From NCBI RefSeq assembly GCF_900128925.1, contig NZ_FQUJ01000008.1, positions 62,001 through 126,000 on the forward strand: 64,000 nt of DNA, in the 5' to 3' direction. Shown here piece after piece: positions 1 through 7,958 of the stretch. The DNA is from Modicisalibacter ilicicola DSM 19980 (GTDB taxonomy: Bacteria > Pseudomonadota > Gammaproteobacteria > Pseudomonadales > Halomonadaceae). The notes under the pieces are model-generated. The model was not told the DNA's origin and did not search any database. It saw only the letters and a list, made by a program, of their open reading frames with translations. Each line of letters starts with the position of its first letter. Position 1 is the first letter of the stretch. A program made the position numbers and the translations under genes.

Positions 1-918
1 GTAACCCGGCACGCTGCTGCCGTCGATCGAGCCGGCGATGTACTGGCCGCGCACCACGTCCCGGGTGATCGACTCGCGGTTGAAAGGCGTGAGCGCTTTG
101 AGCACCTTGACCTTTTCGTCGCGGATGGCGTCGGCGTCGAGATTGGAGGGCGGGTCCATGGCGATCAGGCACAGCAGCTGCAACAGGTGGTTCTGGACCA
201 TGTCGCGCAGTTGCCCGGCCTTGTCGAAATAGCCCCAGCGCCCTTCGATTCCCACTTGCTCGGCAACGGTGATCTCGACGTGGGAGATGTGATTCTGGTT
301 CCATTGGGTGCCGAACAACGGATTGGCGAAACGCAGCGCGATCAGGTTCTGGACCGTCTCCTTGCCCAGGTAATGATCGATGCGGTAGATGCGCGACTCA
401 GGAAACACCGCACCGATGGCATCGTTGATCTCCCGGGACGATTCGAGATCGTAGCCGATGGGCTTCTCTACCACCACGCGGGTCTCGTCGTCGAGGCTGC
501 CGCTGGCATGCAGATTGTGGCAGATGTCCCCGAAGATGCTGGCGGGAACCGCCAGGTAGACCGTCATCGGCCGTCCGGCATTTCCATGCGGGGCGCTCGT
601 TCGCCACTGACGGATGGCATGGAAGCCTTCCGGATGACTGAAATCGAGCTGCAGATAATCGAGGCGTTCGAGAAAGCGGCTCAAGCAGGCCTTGTCCAGG
701 GACGCCGGCTTGACGTAGGTCTTCAGTGTCTTGTGCACGCGCTCGCGGAACGCGACGATGTCCATTTCCTGGCGCGCCAGCCCCAGAACCCGCGTGTCCG
801 CTGCCAGCAGACCGTCCCGATCCAGATGGTAGAGCGCAGGGTAAAGCTTGCGTAACGCCAGATCGCCCAGTCCACCGAAGATAGCCAGGTCGACGTCGGG
901 TGTGGTGCCTTGGACCAT
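1..918 (-). CDS. zwf: glucose-6-phosphate 1-dehydrogenase, 5' part (runs off the left edge)
   Basis: Oxidises glucose-6-phosphate to 6-phosphogluconolactone with NAD(P)+, the entry to the cytosolic Entner-Doudoroff and pentose phosphate routes. 306 codons are visible. They show an N-terminal Rossmann start ([17 protein letters not shown], about residues 14-30), [10 protein letters not shown] (151-160) and the active-site motif DHYLGKE (181-187) after YRI. The ATG at 916-918 follows a GGAGAG ribosome site. The C-terminal part lies outside the window. It diverges from hexR across about 190 bp containing HexR-like operators, so glucose-responsive repression by HexR is likely (inference). The family assignment is secure from the motifs. 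Confidence 0.97.
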   Translation of the reverse strand, partial: MVQGTTPDVDLAIFGGLGDLALRKLYPALYHLDRDGLLAADTRVLGLARQEMDIVAFRERVHKTLKTYVKPASLDKACLSRFLERLDYLQLDFSHPEGFHAIRQWRTSAPHGNAGRPMTVYLAVPASIFGDICHNLHASGSLDDETRVVVEKPIGYDLESSREINDAIGAVFPESRIYRIDHYLGKETVQNLIALRFANPLFGTQWNQNHISHVEITVAEQVGIEGRWGYFDKAGQLRDMVQNHLLQLLCLIAMDPPSNLDADAIRDEKVKVLKALTPFNRESITRDVVRGQYIAGSIDGSSVPGY

Positions 919-987
919 GGAACGGCTCTCCAAATCTGGTTAACTTACCGACAAAATACGTCAGGACTACCCGGCTTCGCAAATACG

Positions 988-1003
988 GTAGTAAGTTTAA
1001 CAA
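988..1003. promoter_or_regulatory. possible HexR operator near zwf
   Basis: On the minus strand this reads TTGTTAAACTTACTAC, which resembles the AT-rich palindromic HexR boxes (TGTARTwwwATTACA-like) known from gammaproteobacteria. It lies about 70 bp upstream of the zwf start. The match is imperfect, so this is a suggestion. Confidence 0.4.
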
Positions 1004-1068
1004 AATTCGCGAATCAAATCGTTTCGTCTTTGTGTCACGCCCGAGGCACGGTAGGATACGAACACCCA

Positions 1069-1084
1069 TGTAGTTAAATCACCA
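1069..1084. promoter_or_regulatory. probable HexR operator near hexR
   Basis: The sequence TGTAGTTAAATCACCA fits the left half and centre of the gammaproteobacterial HexR consensus well and the right half partly. It sits 28 bp upstream of the hexR start, where autoregulation would be expected. The assignment is inferred from sequence similarity and from the divergent zwf/hexR arrangement. Confidence 0.5.
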
Positions 1085-1111
1085 CCTCAGTATGGTAGGG
1101 AGATCCCCCCG

Positions 1112-1972
1112 ATGGCCAGCCACGATCTTCTGGAGCGTATCCGCGACCGGCTGGAGGAACTCAACCGCTCGGAGCGCAAGGTGGCGGAAGTCATTCTTCG
1201 CGACCCGCTGACCGCCACCGGCTTGAGCATCGCCACGCTGGCCCAGCGGGCCTCGGTCAGCGAACCTACCGTCAACCGTTTCTGCCGCAACTTCGACACC
1301 AAGGGCTACCCCGACTTCAAGATCAAGTTAGCCCAGAGTCTGGCAGGAGGCACCCCCTATATCAGTCGCAACGTGGAGCGGGAGGACGATGCGGCCAGCT
1401 ACGCCGACAAGATCTTTGGCGCAAGCATCGTGGCCCTGGACGACGCGCGCCGCGCCCTGGACGCCCGGCGCATCGAACGCGCCGTGGACTACCTCATCCA
1501 GGCCAAGCAGATCAGTTTCTTTGGACTCGGTGCCTCGGGGCCGGTGGCCCAGGATGCCCAGCACAAGTTCTTCCGCTTCAACCTGCCGGTGACGGCCTAC
1601 GAGGATGTGCTGATGCAGCGCATGGTGGCGGCGGCCAGCCACACCGGTGACGTCATCGTGATCATCTCCTATACCGGGCGCACCCGCGAGCTGGTGGAAA
1701 TCGCCAAGGTGGGTCGCGACAATGGCGCCGTGGTGCTCGGCATCACCGCCCCGGATTCGCCGCTGGCCGCCCAGTGCACCGAAACCCTGGAAGTCGTCAC
1801 CCCGGAAGATACCGACATCTACATGCCGATGACCTCGCGGATGATCCATCTGGCGTTGATCGATGTGCTGGCGACCGGCGTGACCCTCAGGCGTGGCGAG
1901 GACTTCCTGCCACATCTCAAGAAGATCAAGGACAGCTTGCAGGCCACGCGCTTTCCTCTCGGCGATGCCTGA
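1112..1972 (+). CDS. hexR: HexR, RpiR-family transcriptional regulator of central carbon metabolism
   Basis: This 286-residue protein has the RpiR architecture: an N-terminal winged helix-turn-helix (about 1-77, with [18 protein letters not shown] as recognition region) and a C-terminal SIS sugar-phosphate-binding domain (about 120-260, FFGLGASG and [14 protein letters not shown]). HexR proteins sense 2-keto-3-deoxy-6-phosphogluconate and control zwf, edd/eda and related genes. Position divergent to zwf supports HexR over other RpiR members. The start ATG at 1112 has a GGGAGATC element upstream. The following 170 bp before the pigment cluster show no gene. Confidence 0.93.
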   Translation: MASHDLLERIRDRLEELNRSERKVAEVILRDPLTATGLSIATLAQRASVSEPTVNRFCRNFDTKGYPDFKIKLAQSLAGGTPYISRNVEREDDAASYADKIFGASIVALDDARRALDARRIERAVDYLIQAKQISFFGLGASGPVAQDAQHKFFRFNLPVTAYEDVLMQRMVAAASHTGDVIVIISYTGRTRELVEIAKVGRDNGAVVLGITAPDSPLAAQCTETLEVVTPEDTDIYMPMTSRMIHLALIDVLATGVTLRRGEDFLPHLKKIKDSLQATRFPLGDA

Positions 1973-2146
1973 CAGGGCTCGTCGGCCCCTTCCACTTCAT
2001 GCATTTTTCAAGGAGAGCCGCTCGCCGAAGTGGTCTATCCAGCAGGACTCGCGTAGGGTATGCCCGTTGTGCTGACCTGCCGTTTCGTTGCCAGGCCAGC
2101 CACCCATGGCACACTATGCTGATCGCGCTCTGGAACGAACCCCTTG

Positions 2147-2848
2147 ATGACAACGGCCACCCTTACCCTCGAGGATTGGCGTGCCTGGCAGCCCGGGCGC
2201 ACACCCCTGGACGACCGGCGCCTCTCGGTCGAGGAGCGCCCCGGCGCGACCTCCCTGCCGGCCATGTTGCGCCGCCGTCTCAACGGGCCGGGGCGGGCGG
2301 TCTGCGATATGCTTGCCGCCCTCGATCCAGGGGCCGACTGCGTGCTGCTGCATGCCTCGCGGCACGGCGATGCGGCACGCACCCTGGAAATGCTCTATGC
2401 CCTGACCGAGGGTGAGCCCCTGTCGCCGGCCCGCTTCGGCATGTCGGTACATAACGCCATCGTCGGCGTGCACTCCATCGCTAGCGGCAACCGCCGCTCG
2501 CTCCAGGCCATCGCTGCTTCCGGGGCCGAGGTGTCGGCCCTTTTCAGCGAAGCGCGCGGCTACCTTGCCGAAGGCGAACCGCAACTGATCGCCGTCTTTA
2601 GTGATGCCCCCGTTCCCGCGCGTTTTGCTTATCACGAAACGCACTCCGAGCCTGCCTCGGCCGTGGCGCTACGCCTGGGGTTGGCCACGACACCTTCTGC
2701 TGGACGGCCCTTGACCTCGCATGATGCCGACGAGGCAATGCTCCGGGATGCTCGCCCGCCCCATCCCAGCGACGTGATTGCCTGGCTGCTCGGCGAGGCG
2801 CCACTGATCTGCCCGACCCGCCGACTCATGTGGATCCTGGACTCCTGA
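2147..2848 (+). CDS. ketosynthase-like N-terminal domain protein (ApeC-type chain-length factor), first gene of an aryl-polyene cluster
   Basis: A 233-residue protein resembling the beta-ketoacyl-synthase-like family that opens many aryl-polyene (APE) clusters. It keeps ketosynthase fold features such as PARFGMSVHNAIVG and the ASG/AGYLAEGEPQLIAVF-like core, but shows no catalytic Cys in a TACSS context, so it probably acts as a chain-length factor partner of the true ketosynthase at 14354. The ATG at 2147 was preferred over the adjacent TTG. Its stop overlaps the next gene start (TGATG), showing one operon. The role as an ApeC equivalent is inferred from family and gene order. Confidence 0.8.
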   Translation: MTTATLTLEDWRAWQPGRTPLDDRRLSVEERPGATSLPAMLRRRLNGPGRAVCDMLAALDPGADCVLLHASRHGDAARTLEMLYALTEGEPLSPARFGMSVHNAIVGVHSIASGNRRSLQAIAASGAEVSALFSEARGYLAEGEPQLIAVFSDAPVPARFAYHETHSEPASAVALRLGLATTPSAGRPLTSHDADEAMLRDARPPHPSDVIAWLLGEAPLICPTRRLMWILDS

Positions 2849-3666
2849 TGCCCAGTGTCCTTGTCATGCCACGCCTGGCCGGCAGCGGTCTCGATCGAAG
2901 CTGGCGCCGGATCGCCACGGGCGGCTGCTTCCTGCTCTTCGCGTTCTGCGCCCTGACGGTGGGACTGGGCATCGCTCCCCTGCTCAAGCTTGCCAGCCCC
3001 GATCGAGCCGTCTCCCAGCGCCGTGTACGGCGTGTCGTGGGGTTGGCCTGCCGAGGGTTCGTGACCGTGCTTCGCGGCCTGGGGCTGATCGATTACCGGC
3101 TCGTCGACGGTGAGCGTCTGAGGCATCCCGGGCGACTCGTGCTGGCCAATCATCCCTCCTTGATCGATGCCCTGTTCTTGCTCGCCTATACGCCGAATGC
3201 CGGCTGTATCGTCAAGGGGCGCCTGGCCAGGCATCCTGTCACCCGGCACGTGATCCAGTCCGCCGGCTTCATCGCCAACCGCAATCCCCGCAGGGTGATT
3301 GCAGAAGCCTGTCGGGCCTTGGAAAATGGGCAGTCGTTGATCGTCTTTCCCGAGGGAACGCGATCGACGCCCGGCAAGCCGATTCGTCTGCGCCGGGGCG
3401 GCGCCATCATCGCGTTCTCGAGCGGCGCCGCGATCACGCCGGTGAGGATTCGCTGCGAGCCCAGCACCCTGGTCAAGGGCATCCCCTGGTATCGGGTGGC
3501 CCCCCGCAAGCCCTGCTTCCGCCTCGAGATCGGTGAAGCCATGATACCTGCCGAGGCGGAGACGACATTGCAGGCCACGCGCGACCTGAACCGCCGGCTG
3601 GAGGCCTATTTCAATACTTTCCTGATGGACGAGGATGTCACCCGTGTCGAACGACCTGGAACTTGA
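2848..3666 (+). CDS. lysophospholipid (PlsC-like) acyltransferase of the APE cluster (ApeD-type)
   Basis: A 272-residue membrane-associated acyltransferase. It has a hydrophobic N-terminal stretch (about 24-46), the catalytic NHPSLID motif (101-107, the NHx4D type) and FPEGTRS further on, both hallmarks of 1-acylglycerol-3-phosphate acyltransferases. In APE clusters such enzymes are thought to help place the polyene on a lipid anchor in the membrane (established gene content, inferred step). ATG 2848 overlaps the preceding stop, and the 3' end overlaps the ACP gene, so translation is coupled. Confidence 0.85.
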   Translation: MPSVLVMPRLAGSGLDRSWRRIATGGCFLLFAFCALTVGLGIAPLLKLASPDRAVSQRRVRRVVGLACRGFVTVLRGLGLIDYRLVDGERLRHPGRLVLANHPSLIDALFLLAYTPNAGCIVKGRLARHPVTRHVIQSAGFIANRNPRRVIAEACRALENGQSLIVFPEGTRSTPGKPIRLRRGGAIIAFSSGAAITPVRIRCEPSTLVKGIPWYRVAPRKPCFRLEIGEAMIPAEAETTLQATRDLNRRLEAYFNTFLMDEDVTRVERPGT

Positions 3667-3907
3667 ACTCAAACACTTGATCATCGACACCCTGGAACTC
3701 GAGGATGTCACTCCCGACGACATCGACCGGGACGAGCCTCTTTTCGTCGAGGGCCTGGGTCTGGATTCCATCGATGCCCTGGAACTGGGGCTGGCCCTGC
3801 AGAAGACCTACGGCATCAAGCTCGACGCCGACAGCGAGGAGTCTCGCCACCATTTCGCCGATCTGAAGAGCCTGGCCGCCCTGGTGGAAGCACGTCGCGT
3901 CAAATAG
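3635..3907 (+). CDS. acyl carrier protein (ApeF-type)
   Basis: A 90-residue acidic carrier protein with the phosphopantetheine site GLGLDSIDALEL (Ser45) and a typical four-helix pattern. It carries the growing aryl-polyene chain. A GTG at 3644, giving an N terminus MSNDLELELK, is a good alternative start because GAGG lies nine bases before it, whereas the ATG at 3635 directly abuts that GAGG. Enterobacterial APE clusters have two ACP genes in tandem; only one is present here. Confidence 0.88.
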   Translation: MSPVSNDLELELKHLIIDTLELEDVTPDDIDRDEPLFVEGLGLDSIDALELGLALQKTYGIKLDADSEESRHHFADLKSLAALVEARRVK

Positions 3908-3925
3908 CCAGGGAGAGGCCAGGAG

Positions 3926-4501
3926 ATGACCGCGCCGAGCCTTGCACGCCCGACACCGCGCCCGACCCTCGTCACGCTGCTCTGCGGCCTGTTGATGCTG
4001 GCCTGGCCGCTGCTGGTGTTCCTCCTGCTGCCCCGCGACGGCGCTCTGCCGTTGCTGGCACTGGGCGTGGCACTGATCTGCTGGCGGCTGCCTGTCGGAT
4101 ACAGGCGGTGGGGGTTGCTGCTGGGGGCGGTCGTGGCGATGCTGGCTCTCCTCGGTGATGCGAACCTCGGGGTACGCGCCTGGCCTGTGCTGATCAATGC
4201 CGCCCTGCTGGGCCTGTTCGCCTGGAGCCTGCGCCACCCGCCCACCCTGATCGAGCGCCTGGCACGTCGCTGGGAGCCCGACCTGCCGCCCAGCGGGGTT
4301 CGCTATACCCGACGGGTCACCCAACTCTGGTGTGGCTTCTTTTTCGTCAATGGGGCGATCGCCCTGTGGACCGCCCTCTACGCCGACCTGGCCACCTGGA
4401 CCCTCTACAATGGCGGCATCGCCTACGGGTTGAGTGGCGCCCTGTTCATCGGCGAATGGTGCGTGCGCCAGCGTGCAAGAGGCAAGGAAGCTCATGACTG
4501 A
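3926..4501 (+). CDS. COG4648-type integral membrane protein of the APE cluster (ApeG-type)
   Basis: A 191-residue, strongly hydrophobic protein with about five to six membrane spans (for example 17-36, 43-55, 64-76 and 87-101). It resembles the small membrane proteins regularly found between the ACP and ligase genes of aryl-polyene clusters. No enzymatic motif is visible and its function is unknown. AGGAG lies directly before the ATG, with GGGAGAGG further upstream. The gene overlaps the ligase-dehydratase gene by eight bases. Confidence 0.75.
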   Translation: MTAPSLARPTPRPTLVTLLCGLLMLAWPLLVFLLLPRDGALPLLALGVALICWRLPVGYRRWGLLLGAVVAMLALLGDANLGVRAWPVLINAALLGLFAWSLRHPPTLIERLARRWEPDLPPSGVRYTRRVTQLWCGFFFVNGAIALWTALYADLATWTLYNGGIAYGLSGALFIGEWCVRQRARGKEAHD

Positions 4502-6254
4502 AGCCTCGCTGCTTGGCGCCCCCTGGCGAACCGCCTCGCTCGACCAGCCGGCAGGCTGGCGGTGCGATGCCCCCGCTGCATCCGAGGCCGTTACCTGGCG
4601 GGCTTTCCATGAGCGCATCGGTGCCTGGCAAGTCCTGCTGGACACCCTGGCCACCCCCGGCCGGCGCTGGCTGTTGCACCTCAAAGATCCTCTCGAATTC
4701 GCCGCTGCGCTCATCGCCTGCTGGGAGCGAGGCGACAGCGTCGTGCTGCCCGCCGACGATCGTCCCGACACCCTGGCCGGCGTGGATCGTATAACGCACG
4801 CCCGACTCGGCGACGTGGCCAAGGCCCACCTTGCCACGCCTCGGGGCGCCTCACCGCGCTGGGGCAAGCTGAATGCCGAACGTCTGGCCGTCTCGCTCTA
4901 CACCTCGGGCTCGACCGGCGACCCGCAACGCCTGAACAAGAGCTTCGCCCAGCTCGATGCCGAGCTTGCCACCCATGCCCGGTTGTGGCCCCTCGAGGGG
5001 CGACTGGTGATCAGCCAGGTGAGCCATCAGCATATCTATGGCCTGCTCTTTGCCATACTGCGCCCGCTTTGTGAAGGCGCCCCCATGGCCATGAGCCTGT
5101 GCCGCTACCCGGAAACCCTGAGCGACTGGCTGTGGCGCCTGGACCGGACCAGGCGCCACAGCCAGGACGCCCCGCCGGGGGCGGTACTGATCAGCGCTCC
5201 CCCTCCCCTGGAGCGCCTGCCCAGGGAGATAGACTGGGAAGCCGCGCCCCGGGTACTAAAACGCGTTCATTCCTCGGGGGCGGCATTGTCCTGGGCGGCC
5301 AGCGAACATGCCTGCGAGCTGCTCGGCGTCGCGGTCAGCGAGATCTACGGCAGTTCCGAGACCGGCGGCATCGCCTGGCGCATCCAGCAGCAGGGCGAGC
5401 GCTGGATGCCACTTGCCGGCGTCGAGGTGCGTGACGACTGCCATGGTGCCCTGTGGCTGCGCTCGCCGTTTCTTTCGAGCGGCGATTGGCAGCGCCAGGC
5501 CGATCGCATCAGTCTCGAGGGCGACGGCTTTCGCCTGCTGGGGCGCTCCGATCGTATCCTCAAGGTGGGCGGCAAGCGCCTCTCCCTCACCGCCATGGAT
5601 CGCGCCCTGGGCGGTCATCCCGGGGTGGTCCAGGCCCGCACCGTGTGGTTGCCGGAGCGGGACACCCGACTGGGGGCCATCGTCCAGCTTGCCCCGGAGC
5701 GGCTTCCTCATGACCACGCCGCGCGTCGCGACCTGATCGAGACCTTGCGCCGGCATCTGCTCGCTGCCTTCGAGTCGACGGTGGTGCCTCGCTACTGGCG
5801 CTTCGTCGATGCCTGGCCGACGGACACCCAGGGCAAGCTCTCCGGCACCGTCGTGAGACGGCTGTTCCGCGACCTGGAGGATCGACGCGTGCCGCGTTGG
5901 CTGGGGGTGGAGCGCCAGGATGACGATCACTGCCGCATGACGCTCGAAGTCCCCGAGCGCCTGCGGTATGTGCAAGGCCATTTCGATCGGCACCCCGTGG
6001 TGCCGGGCGTGGTCATCGTCCAATGGATCGTCGAGCTGGCTCGGGAACATCTGGGCGTCTCCGGGGTCTTCCAGCGACTCGAACGAGTGAAGTTCCCGAC
6101 GCTGCTGGTGCCCGGCGAGCGAGTGACGCTCTCCCTGGCCCTGACCCATGATGCGCGGGATACCCGGCTCGCCTTCACCGCACGGAGTCCGCGGGGCACC
6201 CACGCCACGGGCAGGGTCGTCTTCCACGCGCAGGAGGTCAATCATGTCGAGTGA
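4494..6254 (+). CDS. acyl-CoA/ACP ligase fused to a hotdog dehydratase (ApeH-ApeI fusion)
   Basis: A 586-residue two-domain protein. Residues about 1-470 form an adenylate-forming ligase with the P-loop YTSGSTGDPQRLNKS (about 136-150), EIYGSSETGGIAW and RSDRILKVGGKRLS. It would activate the aromatic starter acid and load it on the ACP. Residues about 490-586 look like an ApeI/FabZ-type hotdog domain with QGHFDRHPVVPGV, where the His matches the catalytic His of dehydratases. Enterobacterial APE clusters encode these as separate genes. The ATG at 4494 was chosen for its AAGGAAG site; an earlier in-frame start would overlap the membrane protein deeply. Confidence 0.87.
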   Translation: MTEASLLGAPWRTASLDQPAGWRCDAPAASEAVTWRAFHERIGAWQVLLDTLATPGRRWLLHLKDPLEFAAALIACWERGDSVVLPADDRPDTLAGVDRITHARLGDVAKAHLATPRGASPRWGKLNAERLAVSLYTSGSTGDPQRLNKSFAQLDAELATHARLWPLEGRLVISQVSHQHIYGLLFAILRPLCEGAPMAMSLCRYPETLSDWLWRLDRTRRHSQDAPPGAVLISAPPPLERLPREIDWEAAPRVLKRVHSSGAALSWAASEHACELLGVAVSEIYGSSETGGIAWRIQQQGERWMPLAGVEVRDDCHGALWLRSPFLSSGDWQRQADRISLEGDGFRLLGRSDRILKVGGKRLSLTAMDRALGGHPGVVQARTVWLPERDTRLGAIVQLAPERLPHDHAARRDLIETLRRHLLAAFESTVVPRYWRFVDAWPTDTQGKLSGTVVRRLFRDLEDRRVPRWLGVERQDDDHCRMTLEVPERLRYVQGHFDRHPVVPGVVIVQWIVELAREHLGVSGVFQRLERVKFPTLLVPGERVTLSLALTHDARDTRLAFTARSPRGTHATGRVVFHAQEVNHVE

Positions 6255-7008
6255 TCAGCCGGCTCGCCCTTGCGTGCTGATCCCCGTCTACAATCATGCC
6301 ACCGCCATCACCACGACCTGCGCCGGAGCACGCCGCCTGGGAGTGCCCCTGCTGCTCGTGGATGACGGCAGCGATGCCGAGTGCGCCCAGGTGCTCGATG
6401 AACTGGCCACGGCGGACGACGTGCATCTGGTGCGTCTGGCAGCGAACAGCGGCAAGGGAGCAGCAGTCAAGGCGGGCCTGCTCGAGGCCGAGCGCCAGGG
6501 CTTCACCCATGCCCTGCAGGTGGATGCCGACGGCCAGCACGAGCCGGAGGACTTTCCGCCGTTCCTGGACGGACTGACCGCCCGGCAGGAAGAGTTGCGC
6601 ATCGCCTATCCGCTGTTCGATCAGAGCGTGCCCCGGCATCGCTATTACGCCCGCTACGCGACCCACGCCCTGGTATGGCTCAACACGCTCTCCTTCGCCC
6701 TGCGCGACACCATGTGTGGTGTCAAGCTCTACCCGGTCGCCGCGGTCAATCGCCTGGTCGCCCGTCATGGATGCGGCGAGCGCATGCAGTTCGATACCGA
6801 ATTGCCGGTGCGCTGGCTGTGGGCGGGTCTGCCGGTGATGAACCTGCCGGTGCGGGTCCATTACCCGATGGATGGCGTGTCGCACTTCGATCTGTGGGGC
6901 GACAACGCACTGCTGGCCCTCATGCATGGACGGCTCTTCTGTGGCATGCTGCGTCGCCTGCCGTACCTGCTGTTTCACCGACCGAGAGTCTCGAACCCCC
7001 GACCATGA
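6244..7008 (+). CDS. family 2 glycosyltransferase of the APE cluster
   Basis: A 254-residue GT-A glycosyltransferase with CVLIPVYNHA at the N terminus, VDDGS (UDP-sugar binding), VDADGQHEP (metal-binding DxD region) and a later HYPMDGVSHF segment. It matches the dolichyl-phosphate-mannose-synthase-like transferases of aryl-polyene clusters. In E. coli-type clusters this domain is often fused to the acyltransferase that here follows as a separate gene overlapping by ATGA. It overlaps the ligase gene by 11 bases. The sugar and acceptor are unknown. Confidence 0.86.
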   Translation: MSSDQPARPCVLIPVYNHATAITTTCAGARRLGVPLLLVDDGSDAECAQVLDELATADDVHLVRLAANSGKGAAVKAGLLEAERQGFTHALQVDADGQHEPEDFPPFLDGLTARQEELRIAYPLFDQSVPRHRYYARYATHALVWLNTLSFALRDTMCGVKLYPVAAVNRLVARHGCGERMQFDTELPVRWLWAGLPVMNLPVRVHYPMDGVSHFDLWGDNALLALMHGRLFCGMLRRLPYLLFHRPRVSNPRP

Positions 7009-7958
7009 GTTCATCCACCGACATCCCACGGCATTGGGCCCGCATCCAGGAATCCGGCTCGGTGGCCGGCATGCGCATCATGGTGTGGATTCGTCGCCAT
7101 CTCGGGCGCCTGCCCTTTCGGGTGATGTTGGGTCTGGTGATCGTCTACTACTATCTCTGCCAGTCCTTGCCGCGCCGCGCCTCCCGTGAATATCTCCAGC
7201 GGATCTGGCCGCTGCATGCCGGTCACCTGCCGCGCTGGCGTGCCTGGCTCGGCCTCAAGCACTTCATGGCCTTCGGCCAGTCGCTGATGGACAAGGTCGA
7301 TGCCTGGAGCGGTGTGCCGCTCGACGTGCGCCTGGCACCGGAAGACCGTGCCTGCCTGGATCGAGCCATTCGCAGCGGTCGCGGGGGGCTGATGCTGGTG
7401 TCACACGTCGGCAACCTGGAAATCTGCAGCGCCATGAGCGACACGCGGGACGACTTCCATGTCACCCAACTCATGCACACCCGCAACTCGCGCAAGTTCA
7501 ACCAGCTCCTGGATCGCTCCACGCGGCGTCGCGGCCCCGAGATCGTCGAAGTCACCGAAATCACGCCGGCCACCGCGCTGGGCCTGGCCGAGCGCATCGA
7601 CGCCGGGGGGTTCGTGGTCATCGCTGCCGACCGTATCCCCATCGACGAGCAGGGCCGCGTCCGCCCTCTCGAGTTCCTGGGAGCCACGGCCCTGTTCCCC
7701 GAGGGCCCCTTCTGGCTGGCGGCCTTGCTGCGCTGTCCCATCTATACCCTGAGCTGCTTGCGCGAAGGCGGCTCGCATCGGGTCGAGTTTCGACCCTTCG
7801 ACGACACCAGCACACTGCGCCGCGCCGATCGCGATGCCTGGCGCGAGGCGGCCATGCAGCGCTACGTGGCCTGGCTCACCGATCAATGCCGCCGCTACCC
7901 CTTGCAGTGGTTCAACTTCTTTCCCTTCTGGCAGACCGATGACCGATACGCTTCCTGA
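7005..7958 (+). CDS. LpxL/HtrB-like acyltransferase of the APE cluster
   Basis: A 317-residue member of the lipid A acyltransferase-like superfamily. It has an N-terminal membrane helix (about 36-55), MLVSHVGNLEICS with the catalytic H-x4-E arrangement, and a C-terminal QWFNFFPFW segment typical of this group. It probably esterifies a lipid or glycosyl precursor of the polyene pigment in the inner membrane (inference). ATG 7005 overlaps the glycosyltransferase stop, and its own 3' end overlaps the ammonia-lyase gene by 20 bases. Confidence 0.85.
   Translation: MSSSTDIPRHWARIQESGSVAGMRIMVWIRRHLGRLPFRVMLGLVIVYYYLCQSLPRRASREYLQRIWPLHAGHLPRWRAWLGLKHFMAFGQSLMDKVDAWSGVPLDVRLAPEDRACLDRAIRSGRGGLMLVSHVGNLEICSAMSDTRDDFHVTQLMHTRNSRKFNQLLDRSTRRRGPEIVEVTEITPATALGLAERIDAGGFVVIAADRIPIDEQGRVRPLEFLGATALFPEGPFWLAALLRCPIYTLSCLREGGSHRVEFRPFDDTSTLRRADRDAWREAAMQRYVAWLTDQCRRYPLQWFNFFPFWQTDDRYAS

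Noticed and set aside
3638-4867. Long minus-strand ORF (409 codons) opposite the ACP, membrane protein and ligase genes
   Set aside because: A shadow of GC-rich coding DNA: composition rich in Gln, Arg, Pro and Ala, no domain, and it spans three well-supported genes.
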